From positions 10,057,501-10,121,500 of the forward strand of contig NC_092798.1 in the NCBI RefSeq assembly GCF_918797505.1: 64,000 nucleotides of DNA. Reading direction: 5' to 3'. A program made the position numbers and the translations under genes. Source of the stretch: Bemisia tabaci (Eukaryota > Arthropoda > Insecta > Hemiptera > Aleyrodidae). Below, piece by piece: positions 43,956 to 54,520 of the stretch (position 1 is the first letter of the stretch; each line of letters opens with the position of its first letter). Under the pieces are notes generated by a model. The model saw only the letters and a list, made by a program, of their open reading frames with translations. It made no database searches and was not told the origin of the DNA.

Positions 43956-44660
43956 CCCCCTTTCCCTCCCCCTTCCCCCTCTACCTCCTCGGAACACCTT
44001 CCGGCAAAACTCGAGCCGAAAACTTCGCCGGAAGGAAGCTGGAACCCGCCGGCAGATAGCGCGGCAACCGCGGTCCCGGCGAGTTGTCGCGCGTAGCATC
44101 CCGGCAATCTCAGCGGGGAAAGACGTTTCATTACTTTCTTTCCGCCACGCACCCCCAACTCCCCACCCCCCGCCCGGCCGCCCCCATCGCTCGGTGTCGC
44201 TTATTAAATCGTTCGCGCGCGACTCGCCGCTCAGTTTCGTTAATAATGTTATAATTATTTTAAAGCCTCGGCTTATCCGATCGGGACACAAGTCGGCGGC
44301 TCAATTAAAACTCCACTCGGGGAGTGTTTAATTAATCCCGGGCGCGGGGCGCCGTGCCACATCGCATGCCGCGCGGCCCGCGCCCCGGTCGGCCGCCAGC
44401 GCTCCCTGGCGGGCCGACGGCGAAGCGGCAGCGCTGCCGCGCGGGGCCACCTCTTTGCTCGCTCGCGTTTTTTATTTTTAGGCGGCCGCCATGCCTCGTT
44501 AGGCCTCCGCGGGCCACTTTTCAGCCGCGCTTTTCCCCGCTGCCTTTTGCCCTTACTTAGTAATTACGGACTAAACTTAGACTACTTTGACGCCCTTGTC
44601 GCCTCGGCGAGTGCGGGGTCGTTAATATGCGTTTCTCGACGGCGGCGGCGACGGTGCGTC
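43956..44660. other. GC-rich island with AT-rich, enhancer-like core
   Basis: The CpG island surrounds an AT-rich stretch (44195-44340) with CGTTAATAATGTTATAATTA, CTCAATTAAAACTCC and GTTTAATTAATCCCG, all TAAT-type words. It is not repeated elsewhere in the window. Several open frames on both strands (169 codons on -) reflect composition. Candidate conserved non-coding element. Confidence 0.4.
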
Positions 44661-45537
44661 TGGCGGGAAAGCTGGACCGTGAAAGAGGGAGCTCGTTAGA
44701 ACTGCGTAAAGGAGTCGTGCATCGACGAAGATGAGGGGTTCGTCCAGACGCCAGACGTGTGTTGCTGCGTCCGGGGATCTAATTTTTTCGGTGGAGGCAA
44801 TTTCGGGTCGGGAAAACAGACGGTCTTTGTCGCTTGGATTATGATGAATTGCAGAGCTGGCACCATGTATCAAGTGCTGTCGCAGTAGCTCAAAGTGACA
44901 TCCTGGATAGCCACTCACACTTACGAGCGTTAAAATTTTTTCAGTGAAGATTCTAAGCGCACCCTCAGAGACAATATGTGACAATATGTGTGAAAAGGGA
45001 CCTTAACTTCTGGGGGCAAATTTTCCAGGAGAGCCGAATTTAAGGGAAAAGGTCAAAATTGACGATTTTAGTCCTCAACTGGAAGACTCTTTCAAGATGC
45101 CTCAGAAACAAGCTGAAGTGCGGTTATTTTCTGACTATAGGGTGCTGGCTGCTTCTTTAAAAGGAACAGTCCTTTTCTGTGTGCATGTCGGAATTCCTTA
45201 CCTAAATTACCTAGAGCCGAAGAATTTTTGTCTTGGATTCTCAAGACGTCACATTCGCCTCACTGTTCAACTTGCGTCAAACTTACGTCAAAATGTTCAA
45301 ATTTTCTTCCTTTGTGCAATGGCACCAATAGCCCAGTTTTCAATTTTTGGAAGATGAGGCCCCTTTTCACAGATCCTGTCGTATATTTTACAGCCCCCAC
45401 GCTAAAAGTCTTGGCAATGAGAAGAAATATTCAGAACTGGCACCGCCCAAACGGCGAGAGCTGAAGATCGGATCGATTCAATCGAAAGTGTTAACATTAT
45501 CGGAAGCAGTAACGTATTTATTCTGCTACTTTGACTA
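44661..45537. other. no gene recognised
   Basis: Unique sequence. The 120-codon - frame at 44622-44984 and the + frames at 45097-45658 show no recognisable domain and overlap one another. Confidence 0.35.
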
Positions 45538-45662
45538 CTGCACTAAGAAAAATCAATGCATCAACTTTCGGATGTTAGCGCTTTGGCCCTTGAGAAAAAT
45601 ATCGGTTCAAGTGGCAAAGACCGAAGGTCCGTACGCGTTTTTCCTCAGCATAGCATAGCAGT
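45538..45662. repeat. family A deletion derivative (about 125 bp)
   Basis: The left TGCACTAAGAAAAATCAATG and TCAACTTTCGGATGTTAGCG match a degenerate left A end. The right GTACGCGTTTTTCCTCAGCA is the A right end. The usual 130-bp core is absent. Confidence 0.5.
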
Positions 45663-45689
45663 ATATCACGCCCCGTCGCTTCATCAGCG

Positions 45690-46420
45690 TGAGAGGTCCG
45701 CGCTTTTCCGCCACTTTTCTGCTCTTTTGTTTATCCTCGACGTTTACTCATTTCCCGGATCCATGCATCGGAAGGTGAGAGGGGGAAGTTGCCCTCATTT
45801 CCCTCCCCCAACCCCCACCCCCCACCCCCGAACGGAGCTGATTGGACGCATTTTTTCAACTGTTCCCTCCCGACGACGCGACGAAACGCGGATGAGGCCG
45901 CGGAAAAAAGGGTTAGCGCCGAAGGTGCCTACGCCGGGCGCTAAGTAGGTCGTCGTCGGCGCGGGGACCCGGGACTCAGGGGGGAGAAGGGCCCCCGCGG
46001 GGGACGGGGGGGGGGAGCGGAGACAGAGCGGCGAAATGATGCAATTTCCATGTTCGTCCCGGCTCGGGCCTTTGCACGACGCAGTTCCGATGCATCTTTT
46101 TAAATGGGCTCTTGAGTCTCCCGTTCCCCCGCCCCCCCCCCCTCCCCGCCCGGGTCTCGGCGGCGTCGATGATGTAATGATATCATTAGTTATCGAGCGG
46201 CTCTACATCATGGCCCAAACACCGACACCTTTCCCGCCGCCCCCCCCCCCCCCCCGGCCACCACGGAGCCTCCCCCCCCCCGCTCCGCCCGCCGCAGCGT
46301 CGGCCGTCGGCCTCCGGGGCGATCCAGGTTTCCCGGACGATCGATGCGCCTGGTCCGCCGCAGCATGGCCGCGGAACGTTACCGTTAAGGAGGTTCGCCG
46401 GACTCCGGCTCAGGGTCTTT
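45690..46420. other. GC-rich island with several C runs
   Basis: C11 at 46132-46142, C16 at 46240-46255 and C10 at 46272-46281. Between them lies the low-GC palindrome-like TGATGTAATGATATCATTAG. The 175-codon + frame across it is a polyproline artefact. Confidence 0.5.
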
Positions 46421-47066
46421 CCTTCATTTTAATTCGTCGGGACTTTATAGCCCCTGAGAGGCTCTTCGAATGCGCGGATCGTTTCCTGCTGGATGCAGGG
46501 TGGAGTGTTTGGTTTCCGGCCGTCCGGAAAAACTGGAAAGTCAGGGAATTTACGGTGATCTGAAAAAGTCTCAAAATTTCTCGAACAGCACAAGTCAACA
46601 CAATTAGGAGGGCAGAATGTAAGTGGAGAATTTTTCCAAAGGTCTGGAAAAGATGGAGTATTTGAAAATTCAGGAGTCGGGAAAGTTAAGAAACTCAGAA
46701 ATGACCCAGAAACGAGTCAGAAACTCGGAAAAGGAAGACATTTTGGAAACCATGAGGGTATCTACCGCACGGATTGAGCAAGGAAGTACGGATGTAGGGT
46801 TTTTTTGGGATGAATTTAAAAATATTCTTAAAGATATGCCATTTATCCCTAGCTTATCGCACCATTACTCCACCATAGTGTGAATTTCACAATCACTTTC
46901 ACTCCTCTGCCTCTCTTGACTGCCTTTCTGCCTTCTTCTTATGACGGAAAATTATCCAGCTCTAAGGCTATTTCCTATCGCGCTTTTATTTCGGGGGGGA
47001 GGGGGGGTACGCGATATTATTTCGAATTCTTGGGGGGGGGGGGGGTTGCACACCCTGACCTCAACA
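46421..47066. other. no gene recognised
   Basis: 46500-46790 has AAAGTCAGGGAATTT and ACCATGAGGGTATCTACCG, phrases like family N. G14 occurs at 47032-47045 beside an H element. Confidence 0.35.
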
Positions 47067-47319
47067 GCAGCGGACTTATTATTGAAATTGATAGACAAAG
47101 CTATAGACGAAGAAAACATACGGGTTATGGAGCGATCCTATTGCGGTTGAAACAAGTTAGTGGTCTCTATGGACTGAGGGAGGGTCTCTCATGGGTTGCC
47201 GTTAGTTAGTCTATTTGTCCATTGCAGCCACCCGCTTCCACCAATAGGATCGATCCATGTTTCCTGCGTCTTCTTAGTGTATAGCTTTGTCTATTAATTT
47301 CAATAATCAACCCGCTGGG
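47067..47319. mobile_element. family H element
   Basis: TTATTATTGAAATTGATAGA, CAAAGCTATAGAC and the right-end inverse TATAGCTTTGTCTATTAATT with CAATAATCAACCCGCTG pair closely. The inner arms GGAGCGATCCTATTGCGG and CACCAATAGGATCGATCC also pair. One of the best-preserved H copies. Confidence 0.75.
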
Positions 47320-48129
47320 CCCATGAAATTCACAATGACGGCCACAAGTCTAGATGGTCTATTCCGTACACTTGGATCTTGGATGGCCCGTGCTGGAGGA
47401 AGAAGGAAGGAAGAACTCGCGTCTGGGAATGCGTGAGAGGGGTCTTAAGTACCCGGACCCGGTCGGGGGATTCGCGGCTGCCATTGCCGCTGTCCCGAGT
47501 CCTGTCCTCGTTGGACTCCTGTCAATTTTCGAGCTCGTGCGTTGATTAATTGCCCGTCGTTTGGATTTCCGCTCCGGCCCCGCCACGCAACTTGTCAGCC
47601 TCTTCACAGCTCCCCGACTCGTCGATTAATTTCGCATTGCTGTCATGGAAACACCGAGTGCAAGCCGCCAAATGAGCCACGGATCCGATCCAGATCAGGA
47701 ATCCTGATTCCCGATCCGACGCCTTTATCCCGACGACTTGATTCCCATCCAGAGAGCTTATTCGTTCGAGGCAGGGTGGCATGGAATGTAAGGAAGATTT
47801 GAAACACGGGAACTTTCTCGGGCATGTAAAACTTAAAAGAATTTATGACATTTTAAAACGCTTTTTTCCCGGGAGAAGGCCGGAAGGACCTCCAGTCCTT
47901 GTTATACAACATTTTTTAAATGGAAAACTATTCAACATAAAGTCTTGGAAACTTCCGTGATTTTTCTTCTGTGTGCGAGGAAAATTCTGTGAAAACTGGA
48001 AGGAATGACGTTGATTTGCTCTCCCTCAAAAATATAAAATTGGAGTGGCGATTTGTAGACTTCGTAAGCTAGGTACGTGGTTTTAGAGTTTCAACTTCTC
48101 TAACCAAATGCTTAAACTTGCACCTTGTC
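47320..48129. other. no gene recognised
   Basis: A GC-rich patch at 47440-47720 with overlapping frames on both strands, then AT-rich sequence. No repeat assigned. Confidence 0.35.
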
Positions 48130-48472
48130 AAGAGTAAGTACGGACATGTAAAAATATGGAGCTCTTAGGGACGTAAAGGGCAACCAACCATCTATCACAA
48201 ATAATATTACTGCCAATCTTCAGATTCCTATTTCAAACCACGATGGCCAAAAATGTCCATAAATAAGTGTCCTCTCGTAAAATGAGTAAATGTACGCAAA
48301 AATTTAGTGGAATACGTGCTCTACCAATGAAGAATCGTGATAATATGTGATAATAAATCATTCCAGACATTGGAGTTCACAGGTTGGCTGCTTCTTTGGG
48401 CCCTAAAAGCTCCATAACCTAACCTCCCAATTATGTACATGCCTGTGCCCTCCCCGTATAGATATTCAAGTG
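48130..48472. mobile_element. family T element, fullest copy
   Basis: Left TACGGACATGTAAAAATATG, then GAGCTCTTAGGGAC and GGGCAACCAACC; right GGTTGGCTGCTTCTTTGGG, CCCTAAAAGCTCCATAACC and GTACATGCCTGTGCCC are inverted. About 340 bp. A second large copy is 62030-62385. Confidence 0.65.
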
Positions 48473-48499
48473 GTGCTTTTTCGTTAAGGAGTCACGAGG

Positions 48500-48955
48500 G
48501 GCGCAGGATGTCTCATGGGCCGAAAAGTCGGTCAATTCCACGGATGAGCCATTTAGCCAGCGCCACCCCTCCCCCCTTCTCGGCGGGGCGATGGGGCACT
48601 TGTTTACTCATTCATTTCCTGGATCGTGGCCGGGTCGGCGGCGTGGCGATATGCTATGGCTTTTGACGGGGACCGGGCTGCCCGGACGGAGGATGGAGCA
48701 TGGAGCACCGCGGAGCGTAAACACACTCCTACGGCATGCAAATTCGTGATTGATGCCGCTACGTGGCCGATGAATAGTTAAATAGCGTTGTTGGGCGGCC
48801 CCGGCCCCGGCCGACGCGGATCGCTTGACCCGACCGGGATCCACGGACGCCGCCGCCGCCGCCAGGACGCCGGACGGGACGTCGCCGCTGACAGCGCGCT
48901 CTCGTCCCCGCCGCCGAACTAACACCCTCGGCTCCACTCTTGCCAACCCGCCAGG
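48500..48955. other. GC-rich island
   Basis: CpG-rich with a short CCGCCG run (48848-48862). The part at 48740-48800 has GTGATTGATGCC and GAATAGTTAAATAGCG. Frames on both strands are open but unrecognised. Confidence 0.4.
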
Positions 48956-48956
48956 A

Positions 48957-49046
48957 GTAGAGTACCTTTATAGGATCTTTACAGGGTACCTTATACCTTT
49001 AGGTACCTAGGGTAACTTTATAGGGATCTTTTATGGGGTACCTTTA
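48957..49046. repeat. GGTACCTTTA-rich simple repeat
   Basis: Imperfect repeats of GGTACCTTTA/TTTATAGGATCTTTA fill about 90 bp (for example GGGTACCTTATACCTTTAGG and GGGGTACCTTTACAC). They contain several overlapping GGTACC palindromes. Confidence 0.7.
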
Positions 49047-49132
49047 CACTGCCGTGAGAGCGGAGAGAGCCGTAAAGGAGCCGTTCCGAAATTATTTAAC
49101 GCATTTTTTAGGCATTTGGAACCCCCTCCCCC

Positions 49133-49245
49133 TTTGCAACGCGTTTGTGATTTAGGTCCTTATCTTTTAACACGTAAAAACAAAATCGCGTAACGCTCTC
49201 TTCGATCCCCCTCCTCTCTTAGAACGTTACGTAATTTAGGGACAG
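49133..49245. repeat. family W-related fragment
   Basis: GCGTAACGCTCTCTTCGATC then ACGTTACGTAATTTAGGGAC resembles the right half of 9113-9262 and the junction at 9657-9675. Confidence 0.4.
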
Positions 49246-49684
49246 CCTTAAGTGCAAAATTGAGGTTTTGAGAAAATGGTAGAAAATTTGAGAAAATTTT
49301 GAGGAAATGAAGAAGTAGCGTCTGAGCGGAGAGTATTATTGAAAGAAGCTTCCGATCTTTGTTAATTTGCCACCAATCATCCGAAAGACTCTCAGAAATC
49401 GTATTAATGATAAAAAATCGACGAATTTTACTTCCAAAGTATTAAGAAGGGTCTTTTTCATTTATGTCAGCTGGCGTTATGCAAAACAGCCTTAAGTGCT
49501 ATCTTCTGCGATGCTTTTGTGGTTGCGTTTTGGACACACAGAAACTAATTTTCAAGTTAGAAACTGTCAGCAAAGGCGGCATTTCTACTGAAAAAGTACT
49601 GCTTTCATCGGCTCCTTGGTGGAATAATGCTCCTTACGGCTGTTCCCCCTGAAACAACGTCAATTTTTGCGCATTTACCATTTG
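49246..49684. other. no feature recognised
   Basis: AT-rich unique sequence. Confidence 0.4.
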
Positions 49685-49738
49685 TCTTGTTTGTTCATCG
49701 TTTTGTCTATCACTTTCAGACAATCAGCTCGTTGAGCT
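49685..49738. repeat. family H right-end fragment
   Basis: CGTTTTGTCTATCACTTTCA then GACAATCAGCTCG is the right terminus of H. No left end was found upstream. Confidence 0.5.
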
Positions 49739-49779
49739 GCAATATCCCGTTTCCCCCCTTTTTTTTCGCTTCCTCTCGA

Positions 49780-50110
49780 AACTCCGCGTTGGAAAGCCGG
49801 CAACGTCGCGGCGATCGGTGGATGTGGACGGAGGAGCAGGGATCGGCCGATGACGGGAGTATCGGTGACCGATGCCCGATGCCGGCCGGGGGAGCAAGTT
49901 TATCGCGTGGAGGGCGTCGCGGGGGCCGGGGGGACGAGGGGGAGGGGGGAGGGGCAACAAAAAGCAAGCTCGGGAACAATGGGCCGCGGCGTGGTCGCCG
50001 GTCGCGGTCAGGCCCCGCACATTTCTCGCGGCCCCGGCCCGGCCCCGTTGCCACGACCGCCCCGATGACCGCCCCGAGTGACGTCACACGAGGCACCCGC
50101 CCTTAAATGG
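49780..50110. other. GC-rich island
   Basis: Five open frames on both strands overlap here (72 to 159 codons), typical of stop-poor GC-rich DNA. No recognisable protein. Confidence 0.45.
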
Positions 50111-50290
50111 GTCAGTAGGCGAAATCACCCCAGGCTCGGGAAAGGGCGTGCTTTTTGAGCCACCACTCCGGCGCAGGGGACTACGAATAAGACGAGTATG
50201 GTGCCCCACTAACTTGAGTGCTCTTGGACAATACCAGAAATGGAAATGTGACCTGCTACGGGGAAAGTAAGGTGGTCACAGTCAATGTGG

Positions 50291-50345
50291 AAAACGTGGA
50301 AAGCCGGCGGAAATCTAGGGAGAAAATTGCGTCAGGTCAAATCAA
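50291..50345 (+). repeat. short dispersed repeat, copy 1 of 2
   Basis: AACGTGGAAAGCCGGCGGAA, then GCGTCAGGTCAAAT, recurs at 51407-51464 as AACGTGGACAGCCGGCGAAA, then GCGTCAGGTCAAAT. Confidence 0.6.
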
Positions 50346-50461
50346 TGTGGTGATTTTCAACGGTCATTACTAGTTCCAGCAATAAGACACATTATTGCCT
50401 ACCAGCTTATTGAAGGCCAACTGGTGAGAATCAACACAATCCTCTATGATGAGCCTTACAA

Positions 50462-50586
50462 ATGGACGTATTTCTATCAAACGGAACTATGTGCATTATC
50501 ACATGACCCTGCGACCCATACGAATAAATGTAGAACAGGACTCCACTCATAATGCACATAGTTCTGTTTGGCAGAAATGCGTCCAA
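50462..50586. mobile_element. family D MITE
   Basis: ATGGACGTATTTCTATCAAA and TTTGGCAGAAATGCGTCCAA are inverted. CGGAACTATGTGCATTAT pairs with ATAATGCACATAGTTCTG. About 125 bp, strong hairpin. Confidence 0.8.
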
Positions 50587-51617
50587 ATGTTTTGGGAGGT
50601 CCTTGGTTCCACCTAGCCTGAAGTGTGTCAGAATCAAAGAATTTCTTCCTTTGTAATTCGTATTTTATGCAGTGATCAATCATTTGTATCCCTTGTGAGA
50701 ATCCATTTCCAAAGTTATATCGTTGAATTTTACACGAAGCCTGTAATAATTTCCTGGTGGTTTGCGCCAATTATAGAAGGCATGTTTCTTCTAAGAATGC
50801 AGAAACTTAACAAACGACGTTAGGATCGGTCCTAGTTAGGTGGTATTTCACGTGCGTGACCATCGTCCCATTCGTTACCCTTGTCCAAACTGCGATTGCA
50901 AGAGCTTTAAAAGCTCGATCACAATAATTTAGGGATCCGTTAGCCATTCAAAGCAACAGAGAAGAGCGTGTCGCTTTTTTATTCGGGGATAGGGCGTTCA
51001 TTTCAACAGTCAACACTCGGACGGTGCCTAATGATGATCGATGACCGGTTCATCCAACGAGTTTGTCGTGGTTTATCGCGGTTTGCCGAACAACTCGTTC
51101 ATTGATGGTAATCAGGGGTCAGTGCGTCGCGTGTCGAGGTGCCAAATTGCCGAAAACAGCCGGTCTGACTCAGGTGCGATCGGACGGTCTACGATTTTCT
51201 GTCTCCACTCGTGTGGGCATACCACGCGGGAAGAGGCGTTTGAATGGGTCAGTTAGGCCTACGCAGGTCGGCAGATATCAGTCGCAGTGGTGGATACTGA
51301 TATCACGAGCACCGGGGAGAAAGATGGCTTGTCGTCGCTTCAACTGATTTCCAAACCGGCCGCAGTTAGTGTAGAAATTACGATTTCACGTCTTGCATTT
51401 CTCATCTCAAACGTGGACAGCCGGCGAAATTCAAGGGAAACAATGCGTCAGGTCAAATAAACCAACCTCAAGTTAACAAGATTCACAATATATTTACTTA
51501 TTGATGTTGTACTTTTTATAGCGCCAAATGATCTTAATCCCTTTATGAAGGAATCCAGAGTTTCACTACTGAACTTCAGCCAGGATTGCGAAAATTGTCC
51601 TTTTTATGATACTACGC
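50587..51617. other. no gene recognised
   Basis: Unique sequence. The + frames at 51041-51347 overlap in two registers in a moderately CpG-rich patch and are not recognised. Confidence 0.35.
51407..51464 (+). repeat. short dispersed repeat, copy 2 of 2
   Basis: Matches 50291-50345 in the same orientation, about 1.1 kb apart. It may be an old duplication or a repeat fragment. Confidence 0.6.
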
Positions 51618-51870
51618 TGGGTGTGAAGCATCAGGATTTTCCCGATTTCATCAGGATTTGAGGAAAAATCGGTCGTCCATCAGGATTTGGGGAAGTCGGC
51701 CGTTCGATCGGATTTGTTATCGAGCTATTTTTGTGAAGTCACTGAGTCACATTCGCCTCCGCAAAAAATCAGGATTTGGAAAATTTAGAAATCAGGATTT
51801 AGCAGTCAAAAATCAGGAAAAATAAGGATTTCATCGGATTTTCCAAAATGGCAAAAAACTAGACACCCTC
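51618..51870. mobile_element. family N element, long form
   Basis: TGGGTGTGAAGCATCAGGAT at the left and AACTAGACACCCTC at the right. The interior GTCGGCCGTTCGATCGGATT matches the copies at 2544 and 17448. Confidence 0.7.
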
Positions 51871-52189
51871 TTAAGTATATTAGGGATCTCCATAATCCTC
51901 CCTTAATCGCAATGTTTAAGCGTATGCGGCCTCCTAAGGATAGGACCTGCTTAAGGAATGACAATGAGTACGGCCCATATAGTCTTTCTTAAACAGCTGT
52001 GGCATCCCATAAACTTTTGTTACCAGAATTGTAATTCGCTTTTTATGACCGTAAACTTCGGTGCGCTTTATGGACCAAATTGTTTTTCTTTCTTATAAAT
52101 GAATTTTTAATGTATAACGCGTGGTTTGTTGTGTTTTAATGATCTTCTGTGTTGACACTCTCATCATTAATAGTTGACCCGAACCTGTG

Positions 52190-52228
52190 ACTAATCCAAG
52201 CCTTTTCCTTTTCTGTTACAGGTAAGTG
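52190..52228 (+). promoter_or_regulatory. candidate recursive splice site (ratchet point) 4
   Basis: CTAAT branch-like motif (52191-52195), the tract CCTTTTCCTTTTCTGTTACAG ending at 52221, then GTAAGT with no intervening exon. It is 17.0 kb after site 3. Its sequence is not part of any repeat family seen here. Confidence 0.65.
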
Positions 52229-53204
52229 CGCCTCTGCTGACGTTTACCAATCCCTCCAAGTCGGAGAACAAGCTCTTTCGTGTTCATGCCAGATATCTGG
52301 TGTCACCAAGTTGGTCCAGTGATTGTCATGCGTAACTCGCGATCTTACCTGGCCCAGTTCTGGATATGGCCCGACAGCTTCGATTGATAACGACCTCTCG
52401 CCGTTCGTTAGACCGATCCTTTTTCTCTTTTTTCCCTCCATTCGATCTAATTTCGTTTGGTTGTATAACAGCAAAAACTGGGACTTTTTTAAGTAATGTT
52501 CAAGTTTTACCGCGTAATGAGACCAGAGACCCAAGGAATAGAGAATTTGCGAGTGACTGAAATTCGATGAATTTTAGATTTGAAGGTAAACCACAGGGTA
52601 AACTGAGCATGTACTTGGGGTTGTCTATTTGAACATTTCGTCGCGCTTGTGCTACATAGGCGCAACGACACTCTGCAACATTTTTGCCAAATTGTGCTGG
52701 AAAATTAGTATTTTTTACATCGAGTCTTAAAGGAATAATGTTGATTTTCAGCAAAATCTAACAAAGAAACTGCAATGAATCTTGTTGTCCATATTTTAAG
52801 CTTCTGCAAGCTCATCTTAATGTGTAGTTATGCCTCTTTTGACGGCCAGGCGACGATTTATTGGAGGAGATATGATAAAACAATCTAATTTGCGAAAACA
52901 CATGTCCTCAGTTCACCCTGTAGTTTCCATTCGAACTTGAAATTGATCAATTCAATGGGAATTGCCTCGCCGCCCTGTGGCGTCATTACGTCAACAAGGT
53001 GGTAAATGTTGTCACTATTTGTTTAAATTTGAAAAATGATGTAAAACAAACAGCAAACTTAGCCTGTAAAGTACTTTCAAACAAACAATTCAATTTTTCT
53101 TTATGAATCATCCATTTGAGGCACCATGCACCATGATGATATCTCACGGTTGCTTCTCCGACGGACCATCGCAAAGTTGCAAAAGTGATACAGACACTTC
53201 AATA
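52229..53204. other. no gene recognised, family U copy 2
   Basis: Unique sequence, with family U copy 2 at 52768-52866 (CTGCAATGAATCTTGTTGTC, GTAGTTATGCC, GGCCAGGCGACGA). A frame of about 96 codons on - is not recognised. Confidence 0.35.
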
Positions 53205-53372
53205 TTTATAAACATGTATCCGTGCAATACTTTTCCAATTATTTTCTCATTTTTGCATGCGATCAGAAGAAAATCGGTGAAATTTTTGGTAAGAAATGCC
53301 CAAGATTCTCCCGGAGCTTGCGAAGAAAAATGGTGCAACACCGTAATGGAGTTACGCCCTTTCGTCAGAGGA
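53205..53372 (+). repeat. family C element copy 3
   Basis: TTTTTGCATGCGATCAGAAG, AAATGCCCAAGATTCTCCC and GAGTTACGCCCTTTCGTCAG match 10560-10760 in reverse complement. Confidence 0.6.
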
Positions 53373-53417
53373 ACGACGATTTCCAGAGGGAGCCGCGAGG
53401 GGCGCGAGAAGCAGTGA

Positions 53418-53573
53418 CGAGGCGTGAATGATCGATTATCGATGTTTCCCCACTTGAAGCTATGGTAAAGGATCGATTATCAATGTGTTCGTTGCGAACA
53501 CCCCGTTAGTCGATCCTTTCCCATAGGTTCAAATGGCAGATCAGTCGATGTATCGCAAAGCACGCTACGCCAC
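53418..53573. repeat. family G copy 2
   Basis: GAGGCGTGAATGATCGATTA, TTGAAGCTATGGTAAAGGAT, GTCGATCCTTTCCCATAGG, then TATCGCAAAGCACGCTACGC. The inner halves are inverted about 'GTTCGTTGCGAAC'. Confidence 0.65.
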
Positions 53574-53790
53574 CGGCGGGAAGAATAGCCCGGCTCGAAG
53601 ACGAAGAGGCTGGAAAAGTTCCGGGCCCGGATTCGAGGAACGGGGGCTTCGGGGGGCCTTTTAGGGGGGGAGGGGGTCCGAAGCTCGGGACAACGGCACG
53701 GCGCAACGGCAACGAAGAAACCGCGAGACCCGTTACAATGGCGCCACCTTCTCCGTTCCTCCTCGCGACAACACGCCGGCCAGTCCAGTC
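53574..53790. other. GC-rich island between two family G copies
   Basis: GC-rich block about 217 bp long with G runs, bounded by G copies 2 and 3 in the same orientation. Open on both strands, unrecognised. Confidence 0.4.
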
Positions 53791-53942
53791 GCGAGGCGTG
53801 AATCATCATAGGCTATCGATATTTCCCGTTTTCAAACTGTGCTGAAGAATCGATCACTGCGGTGTTTCTCGCGATCACCGTGATGATCGATCCTTTCTCG
53901 TAAGTTTGAATGACGGGTCGATTTATGTATTGCAACGCAAGT
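53791..53942. repeat. family G copy 3
   Basis: GCGAGGCGTGAATCATCATA, then GCTATCGATATTTCCCG, then GAAGAATCGATCACTGCGG, with GATGATCGATCCTTTCTCG as the inverse. More diverged than copy 2. Confidence 0.6.
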
Positions 53943-54401
53943 GTATTGCCTTGTCCGTGGCGCTCTATGATTGGTTCATCAGTTTCAAGCCTTTTGTGAG
54001 GCTCTCAGCGCCCGATGTAAACAATGGGCTTGTTGCTAACTTCAGCTGGGGTAAAAAGTAGAATTTTTTCTTACAGAAAATTGCTCGAAAATCACGATGA
54101 GGACATTGAGATATAGTCTGAAATGCGCCGCTAATAACTTCACAATCTGTGTTCGAAATATGTGCTTTTTAGAGCTTTCCGTTTCAAAAACGATACTAGG
54201 GTACAGATGATCATTTCGTAAGAGTAGTGTTTCTGCTCAACCCTTGCGGACTAGGATGCTACGCAATCTGCAACATGGCCGAAAGCCCTTTGAGAAAGGG
54301 AACAATCAATCCATATATTTTTTTTTAGTTTTTTAGTGGAAATAGTTCTACCTGGTAAGTTGACTTGCGCTCAATACAGTTCTCTCAGGAAGTGGATCTT
54401 A
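53943..54401. other. no feature recognised
   Basis: Unique AT-rich sequence. Confidence 0.4.
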
Positions 54402-54520
54402 ATTGGACGTATTTCTGCCAAACGGAACTGTGTGCACTCAGACATGAGCCCTGAAGAATATGTGCGTAACAGAGCTCACGTCATAATGCACATTTTTCCG
54501 TTTGGCAGAAATACGTCCCA
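54402..54520. mobile_element. family D MITE
   Basis: ATTGGACGTATTTCTGCCAA and TTTGGCAGAAATACGTCCCA are inverted almost perfectly. The inner ACATGAGCCCTG pairs with GAGCTCACGT. About 119 bp. Confidence 0.8.

Noticed and set aside
46036..46563. 175-codon + open frame
   Set aside because: It is held open by poly(C) runs that translate as polyproline, and crosses a GC island.
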